DNA of 64,000 nucleotides from an uncultured Duncaniella sp. (GCA_910587515.1 CAJULW010000035.1:124001-188000), one strand, 5' to 3'. Positions 18,277-28,310 are shown, counted from the stretch's first letter. Notes: generated by a model not told the origin, from the letters alone. A program made the numbers and translations.

Positions 18277-18984
18277 ATGAAACCGAAACTTGTAATTTCG
18301 TCAGGCGCAGGAATATCCGCTGAGTCGGGTATATCCACTTTCCGTGACGCGGACGGCCTATGGGAAAATTATCCCGTGATGGACGTTTGCAGTGCCGATG
18401 GATTCGCACGCAATCCGGCTCTTGTCCATCAATTTTACAACGAAAGAAGGAAAGGACTTTTAAAATGCGCCCCAAACGAGGCCCACAAAGGACTTGTAGA
18501 ACTTGAAAAATGGTATGACGTATACGTCATCACTCAAAACGTTGACAATCTACATGAACTGGCAGGCAGTTCCAAAATACTCCATCTGCATGGAGAACTG
18601 ATGAAAGTGCGTTCAGTGCGCGACGACACACGTGTCTATACACTCGATGAAGAGCATATTGAAACCACACCGGAAATGCTGGACCGTTATGGAGATCCCA
18701 TACGCCCACATATAGTATTTTTTCAAGAACCGGTCCCAAACATAGAAAGAGCCATAGAATGGACCCGTGACGCTGATATTTTCGCTGTCATCGGGACTTC
18801 GCTCGCTGTATATCCGGCAGCAAGCCTGTTACATTATGTACGCCCGGGAACACCTGTTTACTATATCGACCCTCGCCCGGCCTCTGTTCCGGACTTTGTC
18901 AAAGTCATCCCCACATCCGCTACAGCCGGAATTTCAAAGCTGATCGAGCTATTACGGCCGACACAAGAGCCTGTTAAAATGTGA
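18277..18984 (+). CDS. Sir2-family NAD-dependent protein deacylase lacking the zinc cysteines
   Basis: Sirtuin of 235 residues that removes acyl groups from protein lysines using NAD. The NAD-binding motif GAGISAESGISTFRD (about 10-24), TQNVDNLHE (86-94) and the catalytic His105 in HLHGE are all present, and the C-terminal GTSLAVYPAA motif is intact. The small zinc module, which normally has two CxxC pairs after the catalytic His, is replaced by a cysteine-free segment starting VRSVRDD; only Cys38 and Cys64 occur in the protein. It follows tadA by 6 bases. The substrate class (acetyl, succinyl or other acyl) cannot be assigned. Confidence 0.88.
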   Translation: MKPKLVISSGAGISAESGISTFRDADGLWENYPVMDVCSADGFARNPALVHQFYNERRKGLLKCAPNEAHKGLVELEKWYDVYVITQNVDNLHELAGSSKILHLHGELMKVRSVRDDTRVYTLDEEHIETTPEMLDRYGDPIRPHIVFFQEPVPNIERAIEWTRDADIFAVIGTSLAVYPAASLLHYVRPGTPVYYIDPRPASVPDFVKVIPTSATAGISKLIELLRPTQEPVKM

Positions 18985-18999
18985 GAAATTGTTAAAGGG

Positions 19000-19032
19000 T
19001 TGATGCTTATTTAATAGATTTTTCTAACTTTG
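19000..19032 (+). promoter_or_regulatory. Putative promoter of topA
   Basis: TAACTTTG at 19025-19032 is a good -7 box; a partial -33 (TTG at 19000-19002) lies 22 bases upstream. The leader to the topA ATG is about 130 bases. Confidence 0.55.
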
Positions 19033-19100
19033 CGTCCCAAAAGCGGTTGCATCCGGCTTTTGTGTCACCATGTCACCGCTATACCGCCCGCAATGAACCG

Positions 19101-19123
19101 GTTTAAACATAGATATGTTTAAC
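19101..19123 (+). promoter_or_regulatory. Inverted repeat in the topA leader
   Basis: TTTAAACATA and TATGTTTAA are near-perfect inverted arms separated by two bases. It could form an RNA hairpin or a DNA-level binding site 45 bases before the topA start. Function unknown. Confidence 0.35.
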
Positions 19124-19167
19124 AGGTAGGATTCATGCGGTCGGTACATCATATAGTAAAGATAACA

Positions 19168-21507
19168 ATGTTCAAAAACCTCGTCATAGTAGAGTCTCCG
19201 GCCAAAGCCAAGACCATAGAAAAATTTCTCGGCAAAGATTACAAAGTAATGTCGAGCTACGGGCATATCCGAGATCTTCGTAAAAAGGATATAAGCATTA
19301 AAGTCGATTCGGACTTCATGCCGGTCTACGAGATACCAGCAGACAAGAAAAACCTTGTGGCGGAATTAAAAAAAGCATCTAAAGAAGCTCAGACAGTATG
19401 GCTCGCATCTGATGAGGACCGTGAAGGAGAAGCCATTGCATGGCATCTTTACGAAGTTCTCGATCTCAAACCGGAGAACACAAAACGTATCGTGTTTCAC
19501 GAAATTACTAAAAACGCCATTTTGAACGCGATAGAGAATCCGCGCGAGATAGATCTTCATCTTGTCGATGCCCAACAGGCCCGACGGGTTCTCGACCGCC
19601 TTGTCGGTTTTGAACTTTCGCCCGTATTATGGAAAAAAATCAAACCGGCACTTTCAGCCGGGCGCGTGCAATCCGTGGCAGTAAGGTTGATCGTCGACCG
19701 TGAAAACGAAATACACGCGTTCAAATCAGAACCGTACTACAGAGTAACAGCTCTTTTCAATATACCTGGCGGAGGACAACTCAAGGCAGAGCTTTCAAAA
19801 CGTATGCCTGACGAGCAAAGCGCGCGTGAATTTCTTGAAGCCTGTCGCCAATCAATCTTTACAGTCTCAGAGATAAGCGTAAAACCGTCAAAGAAATCTC
19901 CGGCCCCACCATTCACGACATCGACCCTTCAACAGGAAGCCGGTCGAAAGCTCGGATTCACCGTCTCACAGACAATGATGGTGGCTCAGAAACTTTACGA
20001 GGCCGGACATATAACATATATGCGTACAGACTCTCTGAATCTTTCGCAACTCGCGCTCGCATCTATCTCAAAGCTAATCACCAGCGAACTTGGAGAGGAA
20101 TATCTCAAAGTCAGACGCTACCACACCCATTCAAAAGGCGCCCAAGAAGCCCACGAGGCAATACGTCCGACATATATCGACAAAGAAACCATCGACGGCA
20201 CAGCTCAGGAAAAACGTCTTTACAGGCTCATTCGCTTAAGGACAATGGCCTCGCAAATGGCAGATGCGGAACTTGAAAAGACAACCATCGACATCGCTCC
20301 TTCTGAACGGGAGGAACATTTCAGTTCAACAGGCGAAGTGATCAAATTTGACGGCTTCCTTAAAGTCTACCTTGAAGGAAATGACGACGAGACATCCGAA
20401 AACGACGAAGAAGCAACCCTCCCCCCTTTGAAAAAAGGCGAACAACTCATTTCCGAAAACATAACGGCATCAGAACGATTCACCCTTGCACCTCCACGCT
20501 ACACTGAATCATCTCTTGTGAAGAAGATGGAGGAACTCGGAATAGGCAGACCATCAACCTACGCTCCAACCATCTCGACTATTCAGCATCGCGAATACAT
20601 AGTCAAAGGAGAAAAATCAGGTGAAAAACGGTCTTTCAACGTTCTTACATTGAAAAACGACGGTCAAATATCGTCAAATTCACGAAGCGAAAACGTTGGA
20701 GCCGAAAAAGGTAAACTCATTCCGACAGACACCGGCATCATCGTCAACGAATTTCTGACCCAGCATTTTCCTGACATACTCGACTATGATTTCACTGCTG
20801 ACATGGAACAGAAATTCGACCGTATAGCTGAGGGCGAAAGCAATTGGAATCAGGAAATATCGCGTTTCTACGGTCTTTTCCACCCGGAAGTAGAAAAAGC
20901 GAACGAGATGCGGACCGAACATAAAGTCGGAGAACGGCTGCTCGGCACAGACCCGGCAAGCGGAGAACCCGTCTCGGTAAAGATCGGACGGTTCGGCCCG
21001 ATCGTACAGATCGGTTCGGCCGACTCAAAGGAAAAACCCCGCTTCGCGTCATTGCGCAAAGATCAAAGTGTCTTTGACATCCAGCTTGATGATGCACTAA
21101 AATTGTTTGATCTACCTCGCGAAGTCGGAGAATTCGAAGGCAAAACTATCGTAGCCGCAATAGGCCGTTTCGGTCCTTATCTACGCCATGACGGAAAGTT
21201 TGTAAGCATCCCCAAAGATATCTCCCCTACCTCCATCACTATTGACGAGGCGGAATCCCTGATCAGGGCGAAACGTGAAGCCGACAGCAACAAAGTGGTC
21301 AAAACGTTCGATGAAGATCCGGAATTACAGATACTCAACGGACGATACGGTGTATACATCTCTTATAAGAAAACCAATTACAAAATTCCCAAAAGCGTGG
21401 AAAATCCCAAAGAACTGACGCTCGAACAGGTCCACGAAATAATGGCGAATCAAGATAAATCACCCAAAAAGACAACACGACGCGCCAGCCCCCGCGGCAA
21501 GAACTAA
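19168..21507 (+). CDS. topA: DNA topoisomerase I
   Basis: Type IA topoisomerase that relaxes negative supercoils. I start at the ATG giving MFKNLVIVESPAKAKTIE, the canonical N-terminus (779 residues); the in-frame ATG 33 bases upstream only adds a non-conserved extension. The Toprim acidic motifs (Glu9 and DEDREGEAIAWHL) are present, and the catalytic Tyr284 is in HITYMRTDS. The C-terminal part carries topoisomerase C-terminal repeats (GRFGPY segments) rather than four-cysteine zinc ribbons, the usual Bacteroidetes arrangement. A basic Lys/Arg tail ends the protein. The pseudouridine synthase gene follows 89 bases later. Confidence 0.96.
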   Translation: MFKNLVIVESPAKAKTIEKFLGKDYKVMSSYGHIRDLRKKDISIKVDSDFMPVYEIPADKKNLVAELKKASKEAQTVWLASDEDREGEAIAWHLYEVLDLKPENTKRIVFHEITKNAILNAIENPREIDLHLVDAQQARRVLDRLVGFELSPVLWKKIKPALSAGRVQSVAVRLIVDRENEIHAFKSEPYYRVTALFNIPGGGQLKAELSKRMPDEQSAREFLEACRQSIFTVSEISVKPSKKSPAPPFTTSTLQQEAGRKLGFTVSQTMMVAQKLYEAGHITYMRTDSLNLSQLALASISKLITSELGEEYLKVRRYHTHSKGAQEAHEAIRPTYIDKETIDGTAQEKRLYRLIRLRTMASQMADAELEKTTIDIAPSEREEHFSSTGEVIKFDGFLKVYLEGNDDETSENDEEATLPPLKKGEQLISENITASERFTLAPPRYTESSLVKKMEELGIGRPSTYAPTISTIQHREYIVKGEKSGEKRSFNVLTLKNDGQISSNSRSENVGAEKGKLIPTDTGIIVNEFLTQHFPDILDYDFTADMEQKFDRIAEGESNWNQEISRFYGLFHPEVEKANEMRTEHKVGERLLGTDPASGEPVSVKIGRFGPIVQIGSADSKEKPRFASLRKDQSVFDIQLDDALKLFDLPREVGEFEGKTIVAAIGRFGPYLRHDGKFVSIPKDISPTSITIDEAESLIRAKREADSNKVVKTFDEDPELQILNGRYGVYISYKKTNYKIPKSVENPKELTLEQVHEIMANQDKSPKKTTRRASPRGKN

Positions 21508-21596
21508 GAGGGTGTTCAATACAAAACAATCCTAATCCGAGTGGTCTATCATTTAGAAAGATCGCTAACAGAAAACAAAAAGCACCCTTCAAGATC

Positions 21597-22526
21597 ATGC
21601 CAAAAACAAAATACAGCACCAAACCAGGAGCAGAACGCAACGGATTCAAACCGGACGTAATAGAAACCTACCACGCATCAGCTGAAATACCTCTGCTTGA
21701 GTTTCTTATCCAAGAAATGCCAGAGAGAAAGCGGACAACAATAAAAAACCTTCTAAGCCATAGTCAAATCGCGATCAACGGTGTTCCCGTCACACAGTTT
21801 GACACACGTGTCAAACCAGGCGATGAGGTCAAGGCCAACCTCACACGCGAGTTCAGGCTATTTTACAACAGACGTCTCAAACTTATCTACGAAGACGACG
21901 ATATAATCGTTGTCAATAAAGGTTATGGACTATTGTCGATGGGAACCGATAAAATCAAAGACGGAACAGCCTATAGCATCCTCCGCGAATATCTCAAATG
22001 GAAAGATCCGCGTAACAAACTTTTTATCGTACACCGTCTTGACCGTGACACCTCAGGACTTATGGTCTTCGCTAAAACACAGCAAGCCAAAGAAACGCTA
22101 CAGTACAATTGGAACAATATGGTGCTGTCGCGCAAATATCTTGCCGTAGTAGAAGGGCGACCGGAACCAGCAGAGGGAGAAATACGGAGCTATCTTGCTG
22201 AGAACTCGCGTTTTGAAGTCTATTCCACCAATAACCCCGAGGAAGGGCAACTTGCTGTTACCCGCTATAAAACCTTGCAGAGCCGCTATGGCTACTCGCT
22301 GATGGAAGTTTCGCTTGACACTGGAAGAAAAAACCAGATAAGAGTACACATGAAGGACCTCGGTCATCCAATATCCGGTGACAGACGTTACGGAGCAAAG
22401 AGTTCGCCAATACATCGCATGGCGCTTCACGCACAAACCCTTCGCTTCGTTCATCCTACCACACGTAAGGACATGAACTTCACAACACCAGTGCCAATTT
22501 CGTTTGCAAAGATGGTAGGGATGTAA
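21597..22526 (+). CDS. RluA/RluD-family 23S rRNA (or tRNA) pseudouridine synthase
   Basis: Converts uridine to pseudouridine in structured RNA. The 309-residue protein has an N-terminal S4 RNA-binding domain (about 30-85) and the catalytic domain with HRLDRDTSGL, where Asp149 is the nucleophile; the C-terminal GRKNQIRVHMKDLGHPISGD motif is complete. The exact target (RluD-type 23S sites or another) cannot be assigned. It is convergent with the M3 peptidase gene and a shared hairpin lies between the two stops. Confidence 0.9.
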   Translation: MPKTKYSTKPGAERNGFKPDVIETYHASAEIPLLEFLIQEMPERKRTTIKNLLSHSQIAINGVPVTQFDTRVKPGDEVKANLTREFRLFYNRRLKLIYEDDDIIVVNKGYGLLSMGTDKIKDGTAYSILREYLKWKDPRNKLFIVHRLDRDTSGLMVFAKTQQAKETLQYNWNNMVLSRKYLAVVEGRPEPAEGEIRSYLAENSRFEVYSTNNPEEGQLAVTRYKTLQSRYGYSLMEVSLDTGRKNQIRVHMKDLGHPISGDRRYGAKSSPIHRMALHAQTLRFVHPTTRKDMNFTTPVPISFAKMVGM

Positions 22527-22560
22527 AGAACCGCCACAATACTCCCTTATAACAATATAT

Positions 22561-22596
22561 AAAAACAGGGATACGGAATTTGACCGTATCCCTGTT
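22561..22596 (-). terminator. Terminator between the pseudouridine synthase and dcp genes
   Basis: Arms AACAGGGATACGG and CCGTATCCCTGTT form a perfect 13-base stem around a 7-base loop (22564-22596). The T run is on the minus-strand side, so it mainly serves the M3 peptidase gene; it may also stop the convergent plus-strand transcript. Confidence 0.85.
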
Positions 22597-22618
22597 ATAT
22601 AAGAATTATTGTTTTTTA

Positions 22619-24748
22619 CTACCTATCTTTCAGGCCCTGGAGTTTTCCGGATGGCACGAATGAAATGCCGTCACGCTGCAGGAGCGCATCGATCGATGCA
22701 TCCTTACCACGGAAACGACGATAAAGCTCGTCAGGACTCTCAGTCCCTCCGCGCGTCAGTATGTCTCTACGGAACGAATCAGCCGTAGCCGAGTCAAAAA
22801 TCCCATTTTCTTTAAAATAATCAAACGCATCCGCATCAAGCACTTCCGCCCACTTATAGCTATAATAGCCCGCTGCGTATCCTCCGGCAAATATATGTGA
22901 AAAAGTGCTACCTGTAACCGAACCATGTATAGGTTCGAACATTGCGACAGATTCACCTGCCTCCTGCTCAAATTTTTCAGGATCGTCGACCGGAGATGAA
23001 ATGCTATGCCATGCCATATCTATCAGACCGAAATTCAGTTGTCGCAGACACGCATATGCCGCTCCAAACCGGGAAGAACTTATAATCTGACCGACGAGTT
23101 CCGCTGGTATAACCTCTCCTGTAATGTAATGCCTGGCAAAGCCATCAAGAAACTCTTTCTCGGTCAGATAGTTTTCATTGAATTGAGACGGCAGTTCGAC
23201 AAAATCTTGGAGCACATTAGTGCCTGAAAGGGATGCATATCTGGTACTTGCCATAAGCCCGTGAAGAGCGTGACCGAACTCATGCAGGAAGGTCTCTACT
23301 TCATAGGGAGTCAATAGCGACGGTTTGGCTCCGGTAGGTTTCGTGAAATTCATCACTATAGACACATGCGGACGTATGGTGTCACCCTCCGGTGTGATCT
23401 CCTCACACTTAAACTCAGTCATCCATGCCCCGGGAAGTTTGCTTGCACGAGGGAAAAAATCAGTGTATATGACACCAAGATACGAACCGTCTTTATCCAT
23501 GACCTCGAACGCATCGACGTCGGAATGATAAACCGGAATATCACTATTCTTTTTAAACGTAAGACCATACAGACGTGTCGCAAGACCGAACACCCCGTTG
23601 ATAACATTGTTTAATTCGAAATACGGACGTAAACTTTCTTCATCGTAAGCATATTTGGCATTTTTGAGCTTATTGGCATAATAACTATAATCCCAAGGCA
23701 TAAGTTCTATTTTCTTGCCTTCAATTTTTGACACGTAATCCAAAAGCTCTTTAAATTCAACTTTCTGAGCCGGAAGATATGCGTCACGAAGAGAATAAAG
23801 AAGTTCATAGACCTTTTCAGGAGTCTTTGCCATTGTGTTCTCAAGTACATAGTGAGCAAATGTTTTGTAGCCAAGGAGATTGGCTATTTTCATTCGGGTC
23901 TCGGCAATCTCTTTCATTACGGGAAGATTGTTATACTCTCCCTTGACATTGCGTCCTGTATAAAGCCGGTACATTCTCTCGCGTAAATCACGCCTATCGC
24001 TATACTTCATAAAGGATACGTACACCGGTTGGTCGAGCGTGAAAAGAAATTCACCCTTACGCCCCTTGTCAGCTGCAGCGAGGGCGGCCGCCTCGACCGA
24101 ACTTTCAGGCAAACCGGTCAGGTCCGACTCATCAAGCCAAATTTCATAGGTATTCATCTCCTTCAAAACATTTTGGCCGAAAATAGTTGTAAGCTCACTC
24201 AGACGGCTCGAAAGATGTGAATACGTCTCCCGATCCTCCCCTTCAAGAAGCGCCCCGTTACGCACAAACGATTCGTAGGTCTTCTTAAGAAGCATCTTAT
24301 CTTCAATATCAAGATTGAACTTATCACGGTGATCATAAACATACCTGACCCTCTCCCACAAACCACGATTAAGAGAAATAGATGTCGAATAGTCTGACAA
24401 ACGCGGACTAATCTTCATCGACAACTCCATCATGGCATCATCACTCAGAGCCGACAAAAGAGGGTCAAATACCATAAGAACCCTATTGAGATCCCTGTCG
24501 GACATTTCAAGAGCGACTATTGTATTGTCAAACGTAGGAGCATCTGGGTTATTCACTATTGCATCAACGGCCTCCAGACCAAGCCTGATGCCTCGTTCTA
24601 TAGCCGGTTCATAGTCAGTGACAGCTATTTTGTCGAAAGGAACCGCGCCTCGCGGAGTAGACTTGAACTCATCGAAAAATGGATTCTGAGCATGACTCAT
24701 AGTACATGTGGCTGTTATCGCCATAATTAACATTAAAAATTTATACAT
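22619..24748 (-). CDS. dcp: M3-family peptidyl-dipeptidase (Dcp-like), exported
   Basis: Zinc metallopeptidase of 709 residues that removes C-terminal dipeptides. The HEFGHALHG motif (His489, Glu490, His493) is intact, and the third ligand Glu lies downstream in the ELPSQFNE segment. A signal peptide (MYKFLMLIMAITATCTMSHAQ) indicates export, so it acts in the periplasm, unlike the cytoplasmic enterobacterial enzyme. The TPR protein gene lies 27 bases upstream in the same direction, suggesting a two-gene transcript. The terminator at 22561-22596 follows closely. Confidence 0.92.
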   Translation of the reverse strand: MYKFLMLIMAITATCTMSHAQNPFFDEFKSTPRGAVPFDKIAVTDYEPAIERGIRLGLEAVDAIVNNPDAPTFDNTIVALEMSDRDLNRVLMVFDPLLSALSDDAMMELSMKISPRLSDYSTSISLNRGLWERVRYVYDHRDKFNLDIEDKMLLKKTYESFVRNGALLEGEDRETYSHLSSRLSELTTIFGQNVLKEMNTYEIWLDESDLTGLPESSVEAAALAAADKGRKGEFLFTLDQPVYVSFMKYSDRRDLRERMYRLYTGRNVKGEYNNLPVMKEIAETRMKIANLLGYKTFAHYVLENTMAKTPEKVYELLYSLRDAYLPAQKVEFKELLDYVSKIEGKKIELMPWDYSYYANKLKNAKYAYDEESLRPYFELNNVINGVFGLATRLYGLTFKKNSDIPVYHSDVDAFEVMDKDGSYLGVIYTDFFPRASKLPGAWMTEFKCEEITPEGDTIRPHVSIVMNFTKPTGAKPSLLTPYEVETFLHEFGHALHGLMASTRYASLSGTNVLQDFVELPSQFNENYLTEKEFLDGFARHYITGEVIPAELVGQIISSSRFGAAYACLRQLNFGLIDMAWHSISSPVDDPEKFEQEAGESVAMFEPIHGSVTGSTFSHIFAGGYAAGYYSYKWAEVLDADAFDYFKENGIFDSATADSFRRDILTRGGTESPDELYRRFRGKDASIDALLQRDGISFVPSGKLQGLKDR

Positions 24749-24775
24749 GAATTTTATGTGATAATGATATTGGCA

Positions 24776-26989
24776 TCAAGAATTGCATCTGTCACCAAGT
24801 TCTGAAGCTCTACGCAAGGACGCGTCAATGACAAGCCCCAACATAAGCTCGTCAAGAGATTTTTTGTTGACAAACAGATGTCGGTCGGTTTCAAAATTGC
24901 TAATGAACAAATCATTGTCGAAATTGCCCGAGGAAACTGATAAGGCATAATGTTCCACAGCTTTGTCAAGTTTCCCGCAAAGCAATTCTATATGACCAGC
25001 ATTAAGATAGTCAATCTCCGTGGGTGTACGTGACAACAATATGTCAGAATACCTTCTTGCCCGCTCAATATCTCCAGACATTATCGAACACCGCACTATC
25101 GGACGGGAGGATCTTTCGGATTCCCCATCAAGAAATTCAACCTTATAATAATATTTCAAAGCCTCATCATACCGGCCTAATAGCATAAGACAACGTCCCA
25201 TGTTAAGAGCTATCGCGGAATCATCCGTGTTCAACGCGGCAAGACGTTTGTAATAAGACAATGCATCATCCCAATGTCCGCACTGACGATGACACAACGC
25301 CAAACGTTTTATTGTCCAGACGCTTTCTGAATTAAGCAATTCGCTTTGCTCATAATAACGTATCGCCTCCGGCAAATCGCCTTTCATCTGCATACAATAG
25401 CCCATTTTCTGAAACAAATCAGCCGACGGAGGTATTTTGAAAGAAAGACGGCCGAATATTTCAAACGCGTCATCATAATGTAAATGTCGGAAATAAAATT
25501 CCCCTACAAGACGAAGAGTATCCACATCGTCAAACACATCCGAAAGCAGCGGAATGGTCACCAGATTCAATGAAGTGCTGAAAGGGTCGATAAACTCCCC
25601 TTTCCGTCGGAAAAGTCTGAAAAACCGGTATAGATCCTGCACATACTTACCGGCAAGGCGTTCTCTGTCTTTCATAGACTCCGCAAGATCGGCAAGTTTT
25701 ATACCTGCTACCTGTGCTGAATGAGCCTTGAATTGTGACGCCATCATGTCGCGCTGCGCCATCGGAACCTGTGACAACGAATGGACGACTGAATATTTAT
25801 CACTGTTGCAAAACATCGGTGCTCCGTCAAGAATCTCTCCAAGTATACGCGTTGAAGGATCGGAACTTCCCGTGATCGACGAATGAGAACTATGGAAGGG
25901 CAGGAACCAATTTGAAATATCGTTAAAAAACGGAAATGTCTTAAGCTTGCTGAAAGTCACCATCATGACATCGCCTCCGTCTTCTTGAATCTCCTGCAAC
26001 TCCTTAAGTTTGTCAGCCATGCCTGATTTATCTAATAGCTCAGCCCATTCCGGATTCTCCTCCATTGACTCCGGATCTATCGGACGGCCACCAAGCTTTT
26101 CAAGTTCCGGACGCAGTTTCATCATTTCCGGAATCACCTCATCGGTCAATTTACGGCCTATCCGTTCGGTATCGCGTGCACGTATAAACTGCAATAAAGC
26201 CATTCGTACATCCTCCGGCCAGCCAGGCATCTCGCATAACGACTCAAAACGCCTTATAAGAGCCGGAGAGAAAGGTCTGTCACGACACACCGACATGACA
26301 ATAAGCAATGAACACAATGCACGTACCGACAATTCAGCGTCATCAGAAGCATAAGCATCCATCAACAGCCGCAAACGTCTTTCGTCATAATATTCAAGCT
26401 GTCCCATCATGACCGCGGACACACACAACTGTTTGAAATGACGCGGAAGCGACGGATCAGACATTATATTGCCTATCACAGCCCCATCGTCTACCGACAA
26501 AGGACTCGTGGTCCATATCGTATTGAAAATACGCTTCTCAAGGTCCTCGGAACGTTGCGTAAGCTCACGCCCTGCCTTTTCCACGTCATCAGCGAGCATC
26601 GCCATTTGCAAACGGCTATTTATCCGGTGATACTCACCGACAAGCGCGGCCACAGTAATATCCCGTTGATGAAGCTGATAACGAAGAGTATTAAAATAGA
26701 GTGTAGGAGCATCCTCAAGACGGGAACGTCTATGAAGCTCATCTACAAGCCCGCGAACCCCGTCGACCAAAGATGCATACAATTCATTACGTGAAGGGTC
26801 AGGCATAGATTGCAGAGCATAGTGAGTCATGAGTTCATAGCTCTCACGCAAACGGCTGACCGCAGACCGCAATTCAGCCATCGCCCCAAACGACACCGCT
26901 GCATTGTCAATCATATCCAATGCTTCATGAAGGCGGTGTGAAGCCAACATGCGCTCGACATCTTCGTGAATATCTATATGGTGATTCAT
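24776..26989 (-). CDS. TPR-repeat protein of unknown function
   Basis: A 737-residue protein without a signal peptide, so probably cytoplasmic. The first 450 residues are mainly helical, with an acidic stretch around 270-340 and a short conserved-looking motif FPFFNDISNWFLPFH at about 350-365. The C-terminal part (about 470-720) has consecutive tetratricopeptide repeats (for example around CMQMKGDLPEAIRYYEQ and ALNMGRCLMLLGRYDEALKYY). I do not recognise a named family beyond a hypothetical Bacteroidales TPR protein; it is probably a scaffold. It lies directly upstream of dcp and is divergent from dxr. Confidence 0.75.
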   Translation of the reverse strand: MNHHIDIHEDVERMLASHRLHEALDMIDNAAVSFGAMAELRSAVSRLRESYELMTHYALQSMPDPSRNELYASLVDGVRGLVDELHRRSRLEDAPTLYFNTLRYQLHQRDITVAALVGEYHRINSRLQMAMLADDVEKAGRELTQRSEDLEKRIFNTIWTTSPLSVDDGAVIGNIMSDPSLPRHFKQLCVSAVMMGQLEYYDERRLRLLMDAYASDDAELSVRALCSLLIVMSVCRDRPFSPALIRRFESLCEMPGWPEDVRMALLQFIRARDTERIGRKLTDEVIPEMMKLRPELEKLGGRPIDPESMEENPEWAELLDKSGMADKLKELQEIQEDGGDVMMVTFSKLKTFPFFNDISNWFLPFHSSHSSITGSSDPSTRILGEILDGAPMFCNSDKYSVVHSLSQVPMAQRDMMASQFKAHSAQVAGIKLADLAESMKDRERLAGKYVQDLYRFFRLFRRKGEFIDPFSTSLNLVTIPLLSDVFDDVDTLRLVGEFYFRHLHYDDAFEIFGRLSFKIPPSADLFQKMGYCMQMKGDLPEAIRYYEQSELLNSESVWTIKRLALCHRQCGHWDDALSYYKRLAALNTDDSAIALNMGRCLMLLGRYDEALKYYYKVEFLDGESERSSRPIVRCSIMSGDIERARRYSDILLSRTPTEIDYLNAGHIELLCGKLDKAVEHYALSVSSGNFDNDLFISNFETDRHLFVNKKSLDELMLGLVIDASLRRASELGDRCNS

Positions 26990-27012
26990 TGTTTATTCTT
27001 ATTCCGTTAAAG

Positions 27013-27020
27013 CAAAATTA
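27013..27020 (-). promoter_or_regulatory. Putative -7 box of the TPR-dcp unit
   Basis: TAATTTTG on the minus strand, 23 bases before the TPR start codon. No good -33 box at the expected spacing. Confidence 0.45.
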
Positions 27021-27064
27021 CTATATATTTGTACAAAAACCATGCCAAAACAAGTATTTTTCAC

Positions 27065-27072
27065 TATTTTTG
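27065..27072 (+). promoter_or_regulatory. Putative -7 box of dxr
   Basis: TATTTTTG lies 36 bases before the dxr ATG at 27109. A second match, TATATTTG, is at 27024-27031. Both sit in the divergent TPR/dxr region; neither has a clear -33 box. Confidence 0.45.
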
Positions 27073-27108
27073 CAGTTCATAAGTTCCCAAAACCAGACAT
27101 TCCAGTCC

Positions 27109-28305
27109 ATGCAACATAAAATAGCAATCCTTGGCTCGACAGGCTCCATAGGGACGCAGACGCTTGATGTCATATCCCATTTCCCGGATCGCTTCAAGGC
27201 ATCCGTATTAGCAGCCGGTTCCAACGTAGGGCTACTTATCGAGCAAGCCCTGAAGCATCGACCCGCATTGGCAATCATCGCTGATGAAACAAAATATACA
27301 CAACTCCGCGACGCACTCTCTCCATTCGGAATAGAAACCGCGGCCGGAACCACGGCCATGTCCGAAGCAATGGAACGAGACGACTTCGACACTGTCGTTA
27401 CAGCGACGGTCGGCTATAGCGGCTTATTGCCTACAATACGCGCCATACGCACCGGAAAACAGATCGCGTTGGCCAATAAGGAAACACTCGTAGTGGCCGG
27501 AGAACTTGTCAACAGACTTTTGACCGATTCATCATCAAGGGTTATACCAGTAGATTCCGAGCATTCGGCCATATACCAATGTCTTGTAGGAGAAAACAAT
27601 GACACTGTCAATAAACTTATAATAACAGCTTCAGGTGGACCGTTTCGAACATTCGGGCACGAGGCAATAGCCTCAGTCACAGCCCAACAGGCACTTAAGC
27701 ATCCTCGTTGGCACATGGGTGCGAAAATCACGATCGACTCCGCCACAATGCTCAACAAGGCATTTGAGATAATAGAAGCACGCTGGCTATTCGACATAAA
27801 TCCGGACAAAATAGAAGCGGTCGTACATCCTCAATCCATTATCCACTCCATGGTCGAATTTATCGACGGTGCGGTGAAAGCCCAACTCGGCATACCGGAC
27901 ATGAGACTTCCTATTCGCTATGCACTCGGTGACGCAAGCAGGCTTCCATCGTCTGAACGTCCTTTGAGTTTAAGTGATTATGCCGAACTCTCGTTTGAGA
28001 AACCTGATCCTGAAAAATTTCCTTGTCTGACACTTGCTCCGTACGCACTGAACAAAGGAGGTAACGCCGCTTGTATAATAAATGCCGCCAATGAGGTCGC
28101 GGTAAAAGCATTCCTTGATGGGAGAATCTCATTCCCTGGAATATATGACACTATCACCAAAGCACTCGAAAACATTCATTTCATAGCCCGACCGTCGCTT
28201 GACGACTATGTATCGACACACTATGAAACCATCGCATTCACAAGCCGGCTCACCGGAACCGCCCCGACACTGAACCAGTCCCAGACACATAACACAGAAC
28301 ATTAA
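27109..28305 (+). CDS. dxr: 1-deoxy-D-xylulose 5-phosphate reductoisomerase
   Basis: Commits DXP to the MEP isoprenoid pathway by making MEP with NADPH. I start at the ATG giving MQHKIAILGSTGSIGTQT; the long in-frame extension back to 26920 runs through the promoter region and is not conserved-looking. The 398-residue product has the NADPH motif GSTGSIG, ALANKETLVVAG, the metal and substrate site PVDSEHSAI, SGGPF and HPRWHMGAKITIDSATMLNK. It is followed after 5 bases by the RseP-like protease gene, an arrangement common in bacteria (dxr-rseP). Confidence 0.96.
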   Translation: MQHKIAILGSTGSIGTQTLDVISHFPDRFKASVLAAGSNVGLLIEQALKHRPALAIIADETKYTQLRDALSPFGIETAAGTTAMSEAMERDDFDTVVTATVGYSGLLPTIRAIRTGKQIALANKETLVVAGELVNRLLTDSSSRVIPVDSEHSAIYQCLVGENNDTVNKLIITASGGPFRTFGHEAIASVTAQQALKHPRWHMGAKITIDSATMLNKAFEIIEARWLFDINPDKIEAVVHPQSIIHSMVEFIDGAVKAQLGIPDMRLPIRYALGDASRLPSSERPLSLSDYAELSFEKPDPEKFPCLTLAPYALNKGGNAACIINAANEVAVKAFLDGRISFPGIYDTITKALENIHFIARPSLDDYVSTHYETIAFTSRLTGTAPTLNQSQTHNTEH

Positions 28306-28310
28306 TCCAA

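Noticed and set aside
26920..27108. 63-residue N-terminal extension of dxr
   Set aside because: The extension lies over the promoter region and overlaps the divergent TPR gene; the canonical N-terminus begins at 27109.
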